A DNA stretch of 60,252 nt from Bacteroidota bacterium (lineage in GTDB: Bacteria > Bacteroidota > Bacteroidia > Bacteroidales > Prolixibacteraceae): the NCBI GenBank assembly GCA_024278975.1, contig JAJRSD010000079.1:1-60252 (forward strand), given 5' to 3'. The notes beneath the pieces were generated by a model. The model was not told the DNA's origin. It saw nothing but the letters and a program-made list of their open reading frames with translations, and did not search any database. Positions within the stretch are counted from its first letter, which is position 1; each line of letters opens with the position of its first letter. Position numbers and translations under genes: made by a program. Of the stretch, positions 53,328 to 60,252 are shown one piece after another.

Positions 53328-53450
53328 ACAATTTAATCCTCTCCGAAAAATAAATAAATGGACTTTTAGTCATCTGATGAATTTGCACCCAACTGATTGC
53401 CGGGGTTGAATCTCCTGTGCTTTTTGCTAAATGATTCATCTGATAACTTT

Positions 53451-54344
53451 TCAGATAGGTGCAGATTGCTTCAAAAAGAACTCAACAAAATTAATTCCTG
53501 AATCATCAACAATACCAATTTCAGGAGCATAAATAACAGCTTCAACTCCAACTTCCTCTGCTTTCTCTTTTAAAGCTTTTGCATGTAACGGATGATGATT
53601 TAGCTGGTCTTCACTTAACGGAAATCCTCCGGGTTGTTTATTAAAAACAAAAAATGGTGATGAGTTTTTATTCATCTGATTCAAAAAATCCAGTTCTACC
53701 CTTATTTTAGTCTCCTTGATAAGATCAATATTTTCAGCCGATTTAAACCCAAATGCACGGGCAATTTCAAACTTCTCCCTTTCTGTTTGTTTTTTTGGAA
53801 ACCCCAATAATTCACTCCACCTGCAAATATCGTAAGTTGATTGCGTCGCAAAAGCACCTGCACAAGTTAATCGTGTAGATTCGCGTAAAACGTGATCATC
53901 ATTTTCCGGCTCAGCCATATTATTGTTAAAAGCCAGCCACAACGAAGTTCCTGCACCGGCAGAACCTCCCGAGCACGCAATTCTATTTTTATCAATATTA
54001 TATTTTTTTGAATTATAACGAATATACTGAAGACAGCGTTTTGAATCGTTCATACTCGCCATAATCCCATAAGGAGTTTCGTTCATAAACCGGTAATTAA
54101 TTACTGCCACCGAAACACCGGCATCTAAAAACCGCACTAAATCTTTCGAGTCGTAATACTTCGATTTATCGCCACCAACAAAACCTCCGCCGTGAATATA
54201 AATTACCAAAGGTGTTGGCACATCAGATTTTGCCTGCCAGATATCGAAATTATTACGTTCGTGCTCGCCATACTTTTCGTTAATAAAAGTTGCACTGTCG
54301 CCTCTATTATTTATTGGTCTATTCTCTTTTAAATCTAAACTCAT
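53451..54344 (-). CDS. Alpha/beta hydrolase, HSL/BD-FAE-like esterase
   Basis: A 297-residue cytoplasmic hydrolase with no signal peptide. The oxyanion loop is YIHGGGFVGGD (residues 49-59), and the nucleophile is Ser128 in CSGGSAGAG. The last part has NHHPLHAKALKEKAEE, where one of the histidines may be the catalytic one. The hormone-sensitive-lipase-like HGGG group cleaves short acyl or aryl esters such as acetyl groups on sugars. It is a single gene converging with YihY; the 123 bases between hold no clear terminator. Confidence 0.85.
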   Translation of the reverse strand: MSLDLKENRPINNRGDSATFINEKYGEHERNNFDIWQAKSDVPTPLVIYIHGGGFVGGDKSKYYDSKDLVRFLDAGVSVAVINYRFMNETPYGIMASMNDSKRCLQYIRYNSKKYNIDKNRIACSGGSAGAGTSLWLAFNNNMAEPENDDHVLRESTRLTCAGAFATQSTYDICRWSELLGFPKKQTEREKFEIARAFGFKSAENIDLIKETKIRVELDFLNQMNKNSSPFFVFNKQPGGFPLSEDQLNHHPLHAKALKEKAEEVGVEAVIYAPEIGIVDDSGINFVEFFLKQSAPI

Positions 54345-54622
54345 TGCCTATTACTATTCTGTGTGACAATTATTAATATAAATGGGCTATCCGGTCAACA
54401 CCCGTTAAGCATCCCTTGGTGCAGCGCACCGCAACATATCTTGCCTCTTTGTTACGGTGCGCTGCACCTTATAGTTTGTCTATGCTTTTTATCTTCGCAG
54501 CTCTGCTGCTATTTAAAAATAAATTTTAAACAAATTAATCACGGGCAATGATCGGATACCCCGTTTTAATATATTAAAAGTAAATAAAAAACCGAGACTG
54601 ATAGTATTTTTCAAAATGAAAA
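54345..54622. other. Intergenic region with one hairpin
   Basis: About 278 bases between the esterase start and the GntR gene end. Apart from the 18-base inverted repeat at 54417-54467 I see no gene, promoter match or RNA. Confidence 0.4.
54417..54467. repeat. REP-like GC-rich inverted repeat
   Basis: GGTGCAGCGCACCGCAAC (54417-54434) pairs with GTTACGGTGCGCTGCACC (54450-54467), with one mismatch in 18. Each arm is itself nearly palindromic (GGTGCAGCGCACC). It is far more G+C-rich than its surroundings and looks like a dispersed REP-type element. Confidence 0.7.
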
Positions 54623-55330
54623 CTAAAAACTTCCAAAAATAGAGTGCTTCTCCGAGTTAAAATAGATAGTAGAATAGATATTGAAATTTTCGCGGTTGGT
54701 AGTTAGTTTACGTTCGATATGTAAAACCGGCTGCCCGACTTTCAACTTTAAAAGTTGTTTAATATGCTTGTCAGGTCGTACAGCTTTTAGTTTTTGCTCA
54801 CCACCCAAAATTTCAATTTGGTAATTTTTACGAAGTATTTCAAATAGTGATTTATTTTCGAACGAGCGACTGGTAATACGAGGCAAGTGAATATTTGGCA
54901 AATGGTTTATATCGTAAAAAACAGGCTCGTCATCAACAAAACGTCACCTTTTTATATATATACAACCCGACTCTTTTTCAAGTTCCGAAAGCTCGAAAGG
55001 AAACAATTCAGGCCATTTTTTTATTATTGGTTTTTGTAAAATATCAGTTTTTAAGTAACGAACTCCCACTGCCGATGCCGTACCGGAAATTGATAAAATA
55101 CCAATATTCTGCGGCGGTTTACGAACAATACTCCCTTTCCCCTGCTTTTTTAAAATCAACCCGTCCTTCACCAATGTTTCCAAAGCATGGCGAACAGTTG
55201 GGCGGGTCATCTCGTAAACTGCACAAAGCTCATTCTCCGAAGGTAACAAACTTCCCTCATCGTAAACACCTGTTACAATGTGTTTCCGAAGCAATTCATA
55301 CAATTTTCTATATCGAGGAATATTCTCCAT
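54623..55330 (-). pseudogene. GntR/UTRA family regulator with an in-frame TGA
   Basis: The frame from ATG 55330 to 54623 is continuous except for one TGA at codon 129 (54944-54946 on +). Before it lies the winged helix (YDEGSLLPSENELCAVYEM, then TRPTVRHALETLVKDGLI) and after it the rest of the UTRA ligand domain (RFVDDEPVFYDINHLPNI, then RKLTTNRENFNIYSTIYF). No frameshift is present; a CGA-to-TGA change would explain it. As sequenced, only a DNA-binding fragment of 128 residues is made, which might still bind DNA without a ligand. It is divergent from the E2/E1 operon, with two palindromic sites between, so it should be that operon's regulator. Confidence 0.8.
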
Positions 55331-55370
55331 TATGCCGGCAAAGTTAAAAAAAAATTAAAACATTCAACAC

Positions 55371-55388
55371 AACTTGTAAATACAAGTT
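55371..55388. promoter_or_regulatory. GntR-type operator 1 (perfect palindrome)
   Basis: AACTTGTA-AA-TACAAGTT is perfectly palindromic over 8+8 bases. It stands 41 bases before the GntR start codon and resembles sites of the HutC/YvoA-type GntR subfamily, which fits autoregulation. Confidence 0.75.
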
Positions 55389-55472
55389 AAATAATCTATT
55401 TTTACAATCTGAAAAGACTAATTATTTTAAACGTTTCGTTTTCAATAGTTTAGCTTTTTACAGCAAAATAAT

Positions 55473-55484
55473 TTGTATTTACAA
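55473..55484. promoter_or_regulatory. GntR-type operator 2 before the E2 gene
   Basis: TTGTA-TT-TACAA, extended on one side by GTT, shares its core with operator 1. It lies 30 bases before the E2 start codon, where a bound regulator would block the promoter. Confidence 0.7.
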
Positions 55485-55514
55485 GTTGATTATAAACTAT
55501 AAAATTAATATAAT

Positions 55515-56777
55515 ATGGCAATACCTGTTTTAATGCCTCGACAAGGACAATCTGTTGAATCTTGCATTTTGGGGCAGTGGTATAAATCGGTTGGAGATGA
55601 AGTTAGCGAAGGCGATATTCTTTTCTCTTACGAAACCGACAAAGCCTCTTTTGAAGAGGAAGCGAAAGAAGATGGAATTCTTCTCGCTACTTTTTTTGAA
55701 GAGGGCGACGAAGTACCCGTTTTAGTAAATGTAGCGGCACTTGGGAAAGAGGGAGAATCGTTCGATGAATTTAAACCCGGTGGCGAAACTACAATAGAAG
55801 TTGCACCTGCAGAAACTATTGAAGAAACGCCAAAAGTAGTTGAATTCGAAGTTGAAGACAATTCGCCAAATAAAAGAATCAGAATTTCTCCGTTAGCTAA
55901 AAACATGGCAAAGAAACTTGGTGTCGATACTCAGGCACTAAAAGGTTCCGGCCCGCACGGAAGAATTATTGCTCGCGATGTTGAAACTGCAACCACTGAA
56001 AAACCTGCAGCACAACCCGTTGTTAGTGCAGCTCCGAAAACAGTTGCAGCACCTGCACCTTCGGTAGTTTTAGAAGAGGGCGATGACTACGAAATCAATT
56101 CAATTTCAAATATCAGGAAACTGATTGCCAATGCAATGTTTCAATCGTTGCAGAACTCGGCTCAGCTCACACATCACATGAGTGCCGATGCACGAAAAAT
56201 GATGAAACTGCGTAAAAAATTCAAAAAAGAGTTTGCAGAAGGAAATATTTCACAAAATGTAACTATTAACGATTTGGTATGTTTTGCCGTTATTCGTGCA
56301 TTGGAGAAATATCCACAGGCAAACACGCACTACCACGGCGATAAAATGAAATGGTTTAAAAAAGTACACCTCGGACTTGCTGTTGACACCGACCGCGGCT
56401 TAATGGTTCCGGCACTTAAAAATGCCGACGACCTTTCGATTACCGGAATTTCAAGTCAGCTTAAACAACTGTCAACCGCAGCAAGAAATGGAAATATTAA
56501 TCCCGATTTGTTAAATCCTGCAGAAGCTACATTCACAGTTTCTAACCTCGGAAATTATGGAGTTGAAATGTTTACTCCGGTAATTAATTTGCCACAAACA
56601 GCTATTCTCGGAGTTTGTACAATTGTTCCGCGCCCAAAAGAGATTGAAGACGGAGTTTATGGTTTTGTACCAATGATTGGACTTTCGCTAACATATAATC
56701 ATCAGGCACTCGATGGTGGCGAAGCAACTCTCTTCTTAGCAGAAATTAAAAGTCAGATAGAGAACTTAGCGGTTTAG
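55515..56777 (+). CDS. 2-oxo acid dehydrogenase E2 (dihydrolipoamide acyltransferase)
   Basis: A 420-residue E2 chain with one lipoyl domain (lipoyl Lys43 in YETDKASFE), an acidic/Pro-Ala linker, an E3-binding domain (RISPLAKNMAKKLGV to GRIIARDVE, about 122-158) and a catalytic domain from about 195 with His396 in NHQALDGG. It transfers the acyl group from E1 to CoA in a pyruvate dehydrogenase-type complex. The E1 gene lies 515 bases downstream. It is transcribed away from a GntR regulator with two operators in the spacer. Whether pyruvate or a branched-chain 2-oxo acid is the substrate is not decided by the sequence; pyruvate is more likely with a fused E1 of this form. Confidence 0.9.
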   Translation: MAIPVLMPRQGQSVESCILGQWYKSVGDEVSEGDILFSYETDKASFEEEAKEDGILLATFFEEGDEVPVLVNVAALGKEGESFDEFKPGGETTIEVAPAETIEETPKVVEFEVEDNSPNKRIRISPLAKNMAKKLGVDTQALKGSGPHGRIIARDVETATTEKPAAQPVVSAAPKTVAAPAPSVVLEEGDDYEINSISNIRKLIANAMFQSLQNSAQLTHHMSADARKMMKLRKKFKKEFAEGNISQNVTINDLVCFAVIRALEKYPQANTHYHGDKMKWFKKVHLGLAVDTDRGLMVPALKNADDLSITGISSQLKQLSTAARNGNINPDLLNPAEATFTVSNLGNYGVEMFTPVINLPQTAILGVCTIVPRPKEIEDGVYGFVPMIGLSLTYNHQALDGGEATLFLAEIKSQIENLAV

Positions 56778-56830
56778 AGTTTCGGGTTCAGAGTTTAAAG
56801 TTTAAGGTTTAAGGTTCAAAGTTTAAAGAA
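56775..56830. repeat. Low-complexity heptamer-like repeat after E2
   Basis: About 56 bases of GTTTAAAG/GTTTAAGG units, starting at the E2 stop codon and ending just before the next start. It is the same class as 13839-13874 and 46007-46068. Confidence 0.55.
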
Positions 56831-56836
56831 AATAAA

Positions 56837-57226
56837 ATGGCAACAATTAGCAGATTTGAAGATATTGTGGCTTGGCAAAAAGCCAGAGTACTTTGTAAAT
56901 TAATTAATGGCTATACTTTAAAAGAACTTTTTTCGAGAGATTTTAAACTGACCGGACAAATAAAAGGCTCTTCCGGTTCAGCAATGGACAATATTGCAGA
57001 AGGTTTTGAAAGAGGCGGGAACAAGGAATTTATCCAGTTTCTGTTTGTTTCAAAAGGCTCAGCAGGTGAAACTCGTTCTCAACTTTACAGGGCTTTAGAC
57101 AATAATTACATTTCCGAGGATGAATTTAAAGAAGCTCATCAAATGGCAGAACAAGTCAGTAAATTAGTAGGCGGATTTATAAATCACTTAAAATCAAGTG
57201 ATATTAAAGGAACTGAATACAAATAA
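56837..57226 (+). CDS. Four-helix bundle protein (S23-like)
   Basis: A 129-residue all-helical protein of the S23/four-helix-bundle family (FEDIVAWQKARVLCKLI, FKLTGQIKGSSGSAMDNIAE, GFERGGNKEFIQFLFVSKGS-like block with GETRSQLYRALD). Such proteins are often coded in rRNA intervening sequences or as stray single genes; the role is unknown. Here it sits inside the E2/E1 operon and has repeats on both sides (56775-56830 and 57255-57285), so it is probably a later insertion that leaves the operon reading through. Confidence 0.85.
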   Translation: MATISRFEDIVAWQKARVLCKLINGYTLKELFSRDFKLTGQIKGSSGSAMDNIAEGFERGGNKEFIQFLFVSKGSAGETRSQLYRALDNNYISEDEFKEAHQMAEQVSKLVGGFINHLKSSDIKGTEYK

Positions 57227-57254
57227 TAGAATAGTGCAGTAATATTTAAGCACA

Positions 57255-57285
57255 ACTTTAAACATTAAATTTTAAACATTAAACT
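57255..57285. repeat. Low-complexity TTTAAACATTAAA repeat before E1
   Basis: Repeated CTTTAAACATTAAA / TTTTAAACATTAAAC units in the 66-base gap before the E1 gene, of the same style as the other heptamer-like repeats. Confidence 0.5.
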
Positions 57286-57292
57286 CAAAATA

Positions 57293-59761
57293 ATGCCAAA
57301 GAATCAATACATCAACCCGGACGAAGTTAGAAAACCGGGACAGATAGAATTTACCCCAATTCCTGTAAACCAGTACAGCAAAACGATTGAAGAGGAGAAA
57401 GTAAATTTCTCGAACGAAGATTTAGTAAGAATTTATCACGACATGGTAGTTATTCGCGAATTCGAAACCATGTTGAATTTGATAAAAACCCGTAACGAAT
57501 ATAACGGAGTTGAATACAATCACCCGGGACCTGCTCACCTTTCAATCGGGCAGGAAGCAGCGGCAGTCGGAATGGCTTACACTCTGGGAGTTGAAGATTT
57601 TATCTTCGGTTCGCACCGTAGTCACGGCGAAATTCTTGCCAAAGGTTTGTCGGCAATCGACAAATTAACCGATGAGCAGTTAACAGAAATAATGGACACC
57701 CATTTTGATGGAATTACATTAGCTCCTGTAAAAGCCGGACACACCGGAACAACCAAAGAGTTGGCAATTAAATTTCTGATTTATGGAACGCTTGCTGAAG
57801 TTTTTGCACGCGAAACCGGGTTCAACAAAGGACTGGGTGGCTCGATGCACGCATTTTTTACACCATTCGGAGTTTATCCAAATAACGCAATTGTTGGTGG
57901 ATCGGGCGATATTTCAGTTGGAGCTGCACTCTATAAAAAAGTAAATCGTAAAAAAGGAATCGTGGTTGCCAATATTGGAGACGCATCAATGGCTTGCGGT
58001 CCGGTTTGGGAAGGACTTGCTTTTGCCACTATGGACCAGTTTAACGAATTGTGGGAAGGCGATATGAAAGGTGGATTACCTTTGATTATCAATATAATGA
58101 ATAACCAATACGGAATGGGCGGACAAACCTGTGGCGAAACCATGGGTTACGATATTGCTGCAAGAATTGGCGCCGGTGTTAACGCCGACCAGATGCACGC
58201 CGAGCGTGTTGACGGTTACAATCCACTTGCCGTAATCGATGCTTACAAGCGTAAACGCAAAATTATTGAAGATAAACGCGGCCCTGTTTTACTCGACGTT
58301 TTAACTTATCGTTACAGCGGACACTCTCCTTCCGACGCATCGTCGTACCGGAGCAAAGAGGAAGTTGAAGCTTGGGAAGCACAAGATTCGATTATCTGGT
58401 TCGGAAAAGAGCTGGTTAAAGCAGGAGTTGCTACCGAAACTGAATTGGAAGCAATAAAAGCAGGTACTACCGATTTAATGACCAGCTCGATGAAACTTGC
58501 AATCGACGATGAAGTTTCGCCACACATGGATATTGAAAAGCAGCCAAATTTAATTGGCGAAATGATGTTTAGTAACCAGTCGATTGATAAAATGGAAGAT
58601 CGCGAACCGGAAGTAAATCATCCGATGGAAGAGAATCCACGTGTTAAACAGTTGAAAAATAAAGAGCGGTTTATGTTTGATGAAAACGGAAAACCATTCT
58701 CAAAAATAAAAACTTACGGTCTGCGCGACGGACTTTTCGAAGCAATTGTTGACCGCTTTTATAAAGACCCGACTCTGATTGCTTATGGCGAAGAGAACCG
58801 CGATTGGGGTGGAGCATTTGCAGTTTATCGCGGACTGACAGAAGCACTTCCGTACAACAGACTTTTTAATTCTCCTATTTCGGAAGCATCAATTATCGGA
58901 ACTGCAATTGGTTATGCAATGTGCGGTGGACGCGTAATTCCTGAAATTATGTATGCCGATTTCCTCGGTCGTGCCGGCGACGAAGTTTTTATCCAACTTC
59001 CAAAATGGCAGGCAATGAGTGGAAACGTGCTGAAAATGCCGGTGGTAATTCGTATCTCTGTTGGCTCGAAATACGGAGCGCAACACTCGCAAGACTGGAC
59101 AGCTTTGGCAGCTCACATTCCGGGACTGAAAGTTGTTTTTCCGGTTACTCCGTACGATGCAAAAGGTTTAATGAACACCGCACTGCAAGGAACCGACCCG
59201 GTAATTTTCTTCGAAAGTCAACGACTTTATGATATTGGTGAGCAGTTCCACGAAGGTGGAGTTCCCGAAGGTTATTACGAACTTCCGTTTGGCGAACCTG
59301 ATATTAAAAGAGAAGGAAGCGATGTTACCATTTTAACAATCGGCGCAACACTTTACCGTGCATTGGATGCAGCGAAAACATTGGAAGAGAAATACAATCT
59401 TTCGGCTGAAGTTATCGATTCGCGTACACTGGTTCCGTTTAATTACGAACCTGTAATCGAGTCTATCAAGAAAACAGGGCGTATTATTATTTCGGGCGAT
59501 GCTTCGGCACGTGGATCGTTCCTGCGAGATTTAGCTTCGAATATTACTGAATTGGCTTTCGATTATCTTGATGCTCCTCCAATAGTAGTTGGTTCGCGAA
59601 ACTGGATTACTCCGGCACACGAACTTGAAGATTATTTCTTCCCACAACCCGAATGGTTTATCGATGCAATTAACGAAAGAATTCTTCCGTTGGAAGGACA
59701 TGTTAACGAAAACGATTTTACTGAGGCTGAACAGTTAGACAGAAACGCACGAGGAATTTAG
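57293..59761 (+). CDS. 2-oxo acid dehydrogenase E1, alpha-beta fusion
   Basis: An 822-residue fusion. The alpha half (about 40-400) has the thiamine-diphosphate motif GDASMACGPVWEG to NNQYGM, HPGPAHLSIGQEAAA and the phosphorylation-loop-like YRYSGHSPSDASSYR. The beta half (about 465-822) has TLIAYGEENRDWGGAF, RLFNSPISEASIIGTAIGYA, RISVGSKYGAQHSQDW and SRTLVPFNYE. It decarboxylates a 2-oxo acid and passes the acyl group to E2. It is the last gene of the GntR-controlled operon; E3 (dihydrolipoamide dehydrogenase) is not in the window. Confidence 0.92.
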   Translation: MPKNQYINPDEVRKPGQIEFTPIPVNQYSKTIEEEKVNFSNEDLVRIYHDMVVIREFETMLNLIKTRNEYNGVEYNHPGPAHLSIGQEAAAVGMAYTLGVEDFIFGSHRSHGEILAKGLSAIDKLTDEQLTEIMDTHFDGITLAPVKAGHTGTTKELAIKFLIYGTLAEVFARETGFNKGLGGSMHAFFTPFGVYPNNAIVGGSGDISVGAALYKKVNRKKGIVVANIGDASMACGPVWEGLAFATMDQFNELWEGDMKGGLPLIINIMNNQYGMGGQTCGETMGYDIAARIGAGVNADQMHAERVDGYNPLAVIDAYKRKRKIIEDKRGPVLLDVLTYRYSGHSPSDASSYRSKEEVEAWEAQDSIIWFGKELVKAGVATETELEAIKAGTTDLMTSSMKLAIDDEVSPHMDIEKQPNLIGEMMFSNQSIDKMEDREPEVNHPMEENPRVKQLKNKERFMFDENGKPFSKIKTYGLRDGLFEAIVDRFYKDPTLIAYGEENRDWGGAFAVYRGLTEALPYNRLFNSPISEASIIGTAIGYAMCGGRVIPEIMYADFLGRAGDEVFIQLPKWQAMSGNVLKMPVVIRISVGSKYGAQHSQDWTALAAHIPGLKVVFPVTPYDAKGLMNTALQGTDPVIFFESQRLYDIGEQFHEGGVPEGYYELPFGEPDIKREGSDVTILTIGATLYRALDAAKTLEEKYNLSAEVIDSRTLVPFNYEPVIESIKKTGRIIISGDASARGSFLRDLASNITELAFDYLDAPPIVVGSRNWITPAHELEDYFFPQPEWFIDAINERILPLEGHVNENDFTEAEQLDRNARGI

Positions 59762-59766
59762 AACAA

Positions 59767-59797
59767 TGCGCAAAGCGGTTCGGAATCGCTTTGCGCA
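59767..59797 (+). terminator. Strong hairpin after the E1 gene
   Basis: TGCGCAAAGCG (59767-59777) pairs perfectly with CGCTTTGCGCA (59787-59797). It begins 6 bases after the E1 stop. A T run is missing, so the following hairpin at 59817-59846 may do the actual terminating. Confidence 0.65.
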
Positions 59798-59816
59798 TAA
59801 CTACTCGCTGAAAATA

Positions 59817-59846
59817 TTTAATCCGGTCTCTTTTGAGGTCGGATTT
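59817..59846 (+). terminator. Second terminator with T run
   Basis: AATCCGGTCTC pairs imperfectly with GAGGTCGGATT around TTTT, and a run of six T follows. It looks like a standard intrinsic terminator of the operon. Confidence 0.65.
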
Positions 59847-59904
59847 TTTATTGACATTGCAATTCCCGTAATTGCAATATTTAAATATTTTTGTAAATTT
59901 ACTT

Positions 59905-60165
59905 ATGGATTTCAAATTCTCAAATCATGCTTTAGCCCGAATGGATAGCCGAGGAATTTCAAAAGATACTGTTCTCGATATTATTGAGCAACCAGACGAA
60001 GTTGCAATCGAAGATGAATCAATCACGATATACTCAAAACTTGTTGAAGAAAATTCAAAACCTTATCTTTACAGAGTTTTTGTTAATAAATTGAAAAATC
60101 CACGGTTGATAATAACTGCGTATAAAACTTCAAAAATCAGAAAATATGGTAATAAAATACGATAA
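59905..60165 (+). CDS. DUF4258 domain protein
   Basis: An 86-residue protein from ATG 59905 (MDFKFSNHALARMDSRGIS); an upstream in-frame ATG at 59872 overlaps an unlikely coding tail. The DUF4258 fold is marked by SNHALARMDSRGISKDTV at the start and RLIITAYKTSKIRKYG at the end, and resembles RelE/BrnT-type toxins. It overlaps by 20 bases a DUF2283 gene. Pairs of these families are widespread and toxin-antitoxin-like, but the activity is not proven. Confidence 0.8.
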   Translation: MDFKFSNHALARMDSRGISKDTVLDIIEQPDEVAIEDESITIYSKLVEENSKPYLYRVFVNKLKNPRLIITAYKTSKIRKYGNKIR

Positions 60166-60252
60166 AGAGAGCGATATAATCTACATTCAATTCTCAGAAA
60201 ATAAAATTATTGAGAGCGAAGAAGATAAACCGGGTGTTATACTTGACTACGG
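60146..60252 (+). CDS. DUF2283 protein, cut by the window end
   Basis: The frame starts at ATG 60146 inside the end of the DUF4258 gene and reads MVIKYDKESDIIYIQFSENK, then IIESEEDKPGVILDY up to the last base. This is the usual DUF2283 start with its short acidic strand-turn-strand. The overlap implies translational coupling to the DUF4258 gene. The rest lies outside the window. Confidence 0.8.
   Translation, partial: MVIKYDKESDIIYIQFSENKIIESEEDKPGVILDY

Noticed and set aside
54944-54946. TGA in the GntR gene read as selenocysteine or as tryptophan
   Set aside because: UTRA domains do not use selenocysteine, no downstream hairpin of that type is evident, and no other gene in the window has an internal TGA.
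54895-55347. 150-codon open frame antisense to the GntR gene
   Set aside because: The opposite strand carries clear GntR/UTRA homology; the composition of this frame is not protein-like.
1-60252. tRNA, rRNA or other structured RNA genes
   Set aside because: I looked in the larger intergenic regions and saw no cloverleaf with a TTC arm, and no rRNA-like block; a covariance scan was not possible.

Overview
The window is AT-rich chromosomal DNA of a member of the Bacteroidota. A marine or gut Bacteroidia of the Marinilabiliales/Prolixibacteraceae type is my best guess, but I cannot place it below phylum with certainty. The evidence is the Bacteroidota promoter element TAnnTTTG upstream of several starts, phylum-typical families (DUF5916, DUF4783, DUF2264, DUF4136, S9 peptidases, DUF4143 ATPases, LytTR, MG2/TonB-plug proteins, a fused CzcA-CzcC pump) and weak Shine-Dalgarno signals. 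I see no rRNA, tRNA, CRISPR array, transposase or integrase.

Layout. 0.1-2.4 kb: a secreted CBM9-like protein and a GHL10-like glycosidase. 2.4-3.2 kb: a queuosine-precursor transporter (yhhQ) behind a preQ1-I-like leader. 3.2-8.3 kb: a small insertion bounded by the real 3' end of yhhQ and a second, 95 percent identical 154-bp copy of it. It carries a DUF4143 ATPase, a decayed second copy, an MG2/TonB-plug protein and a LytTR protein. 8.4-10.8 kb: an S9 peptidase. 11.1-13.8 kb: an Rrf2 regulator, a subunit II that has lost its CuA ligands, and a heme-copper oxidase-fold subunit I with Asp where a metal-binding His is expected. This is probably an atypical nitric oxide reductase. 13.9-16.3 kb: der and era. 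16.5-24.6 kb: a helicase remnant, an ECF sigma/anti-sigma pair, ilvE, DUF2797, an M28 peptidase and a sulfatase. 23.7-27.3 kb: a glycyl radical enzyme resembling hydroxyproline dehydratase, with its activase.

27.5-37 kb: an AI-2E-family permease, a DUF4136 lipoprotein with a small beta-barrel protein, a bifunctional nuclease with a nucleoside transporter, a DUF5916 outer-membrane protein and a DUF2264 protein. 37.3-47.1 kb: a one-strand heavy-metal locus (two CDF exporters, DUF302, CzcB, fused CzcA-CzcC, a TRASH-like protein, a small His-rich protein, Fur). 47.2-53.3 kb: a phosphoribosyltransferase, a large sensor kinase, rlmH, DUF4783 and YihY. 53.5-60.25 kb: an esterase, then a GntR/UTRA regulator divergent from a pyruvate dehydrogenase-type E2/E1 operon with two palindromic operators between them, and finally a DUF4258/DUF2283 pair cut by the window end.

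Five genes look broken or recoded. der, the glycyl-radical activase and the sensor kinase each lack one base, at runs where a -1 slip restores the frame; two of these are in-frame X XXY YYZ heptamers. The GntR regulator has an in-frame TGA. The DUF5916 gene encodes a good signal peptide with no ATG, GTG or TTG to start it. Sequencing or assembly error is the simplest explanation for the indels. The observations I would follow up first are the atypical heme-copper enzyme with its regulator, and the insertion bounded by the duplicated yhhQ 3' end.
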